Origin: Mycobacterium sp. 1081908.1
GTDB lineage: Bacteria; Actinomycetota; Actinomycetes; Mycobacteriales; Mycobacteriaceae
Reading direction: 5' to 3'
Length of the DNA stretch: 64,000 nucleotides
NCBI RefSeq assembly: GCF_001673535.1
Contig: NZ_LZLY01000056.1
Span: 1 to 64,000 of the forward strand
The translations under genes and the position numbers were made by a program. Every line of letters starts with the position of its first letter. The first letter of the stretch is position 1. Below are positions 63,596 to 64,000 of the stretch, one piece after another. The notes below the pieces were generated by a model. That model ran no database searches. It was not told where the DNA came from and saw nothing but the letters and a program-made list of their open reading frames with translations.

Positions 63596-64000
63596 CTACT
63601 CGGCTGGGGGCCTTTGCAGTTGGCCGTCGGCGATGATCTGCTCGGTGGCGTCTCGCCAGCGCTGCACCTGCGTTCGGCTGGTGAGCGCCTCGGGCAGGTG
63701 CCGGTTCAGTTGGGTGCGCAGCAGGAACATGCCCAGCACCAGCACCAGCGGGTTGAGCGTCATCCAGACCGGGTCGAGGCCGGGCTTGGTCAGCCCTTGC
63801 TGTTGGAGCTGCTCCCAGTGCCCGCCCGCCACCGTGACCAGGGTGTCGAAGACGCGGGAGCCGGTGGGCGTGGCGTCGACGAGCGCGCGGCACAGGTAGT
63901 CGACGACGTCGCCGTGGTCGACGAGCAGCGAGGTCACCCTATCCGCGATGTCGGCGACGGGGTCGTCGGCCGGCGCCGATGCGGCGGTTGCCAGCGAGGC
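63596..64000 (-). CDS. TetR-like C-terminal fragment (runs off window)
   Basis: An open minus-strand frame of 134 codons ends at 63596 and continues past the window edge. It contains VTSLLVDHGDVVDYLCRALV, then RVFDTLVTVAGGHWEQL and NPLVLVLGMFLLRTQLNRHL. This helical pattern is like the ligand-binding half of TetR regulators; the DNA-binding part would lie outside. The internal GTG at 63937 is not taken as the start because the protein-like frame continues upstream. Confidence 0.6.
   Translation of the reverse strand, partial: ASLATAASAPADDPVADIADRVTSLLVDHGDVVDYLCRALVDATPTGSRVFDTLVTVAGGHWEQLQQQGLTKPGLDPVWMTLNPLVLVLGMFLLRTQLNRHLPEALTSRTQVQRWRDATEQIIADGQLQRPPAE

Overview
This window is high-GC actinobacterial chromosome. 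Gene content and order identify it as Mycobacterium, most likely a slow-growing non-tuberculous species such as one of the M. avium complex (inference; no rRNA or other marker gene is present). It runs antiparallel to the M. tuberculosis segment Rv0270 to Rv0223c, so genes forward there are on the minus strand here. Rv numbers in the entries are assigned from remembered protein sequences and gene order, not from a database search.

Region by region. (1) 0-5.7 kb: the edge of an exported protein, an AT-richer intergenic stretch with dyad symmetry, a small RHH-like gene, fadD2, a stand-alone LigD-type polymerase, a TetR regulator and the iron-uptake lipoprotein fecB2. (2) 5.8-7.95 kb: 5-oxoprolinase subunits pxpB and pxpC and an AAC(2')-type acetyltransferase. 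(3) 8.3-15.1 kb: nitrate/nitrite assimilation: narK-type transporter, the regulator nnaR (HemD-like domain fused to a winged helix), a CbiX/SirB-like chelatase that could serve siroheme synthesis, a TetR-like protein without a DNA-binding domain, and nirBD on the other strand. (4) 15.3-22.3 kb: Hsp20, an ICL/PEP-mutase-like enzyme, the sdh1 succinate dehydrogenase operon, and a flavin reductase plus 2OG-Fe(II) oxygenase pair. (5) 22.4-28.3 kb: the fadE5 / fadA2 / fabG4-htdX fatty-acid set; a TTAC-N6-GTAA palindrome lies in both of its promoter regions. (6) 28.3-37.6 kb: CLC transporter, TetR regulator, lpqI, two small DUF2613-like proteins, the arabinosyltransferase aftD and an LMF1-family membrane protein. 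(7) 37.7-45.7 kb: a DUF222-HNH protein and a ThDP enzyme (both apparently inserted relative to M. tuberculosis), gabD1, and a fadE4-TetR-R2lox gene group.

(8) 45.8-54.0 kb is the most unusual part. A DMT-type exporter diverges from a tightly packed operon encoding an alpha-oxoamine synthase, a CitE-like CoA lyase, a MaoC-like hydratase, an ATP-grasp ligase and a SAM methyltransferase, followed by php (lactonase) and an acyl-CoA ligase. Apart from php I do not recall these genes at this site in M. tuberculosis. Together they look like a small biosynthetic pathway for an acyl/amino-acid-derived metabolite. (9) 54.0-64 kb returns to conserved cell-envelope genes: a YbjN-like protein, a TmaT-type acyltransferase, a DUF3068 protein, a polytopic Rv0226c-type protein, a GT4 glycosyltransferase, an uncharacterised membrane protein, a methyltransferase, an aldehyde dehydrogenase and a regulator fragment cut by the window edge. 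I saw no rRNA, tRNA, CRISPR array or complete insertion sequence.
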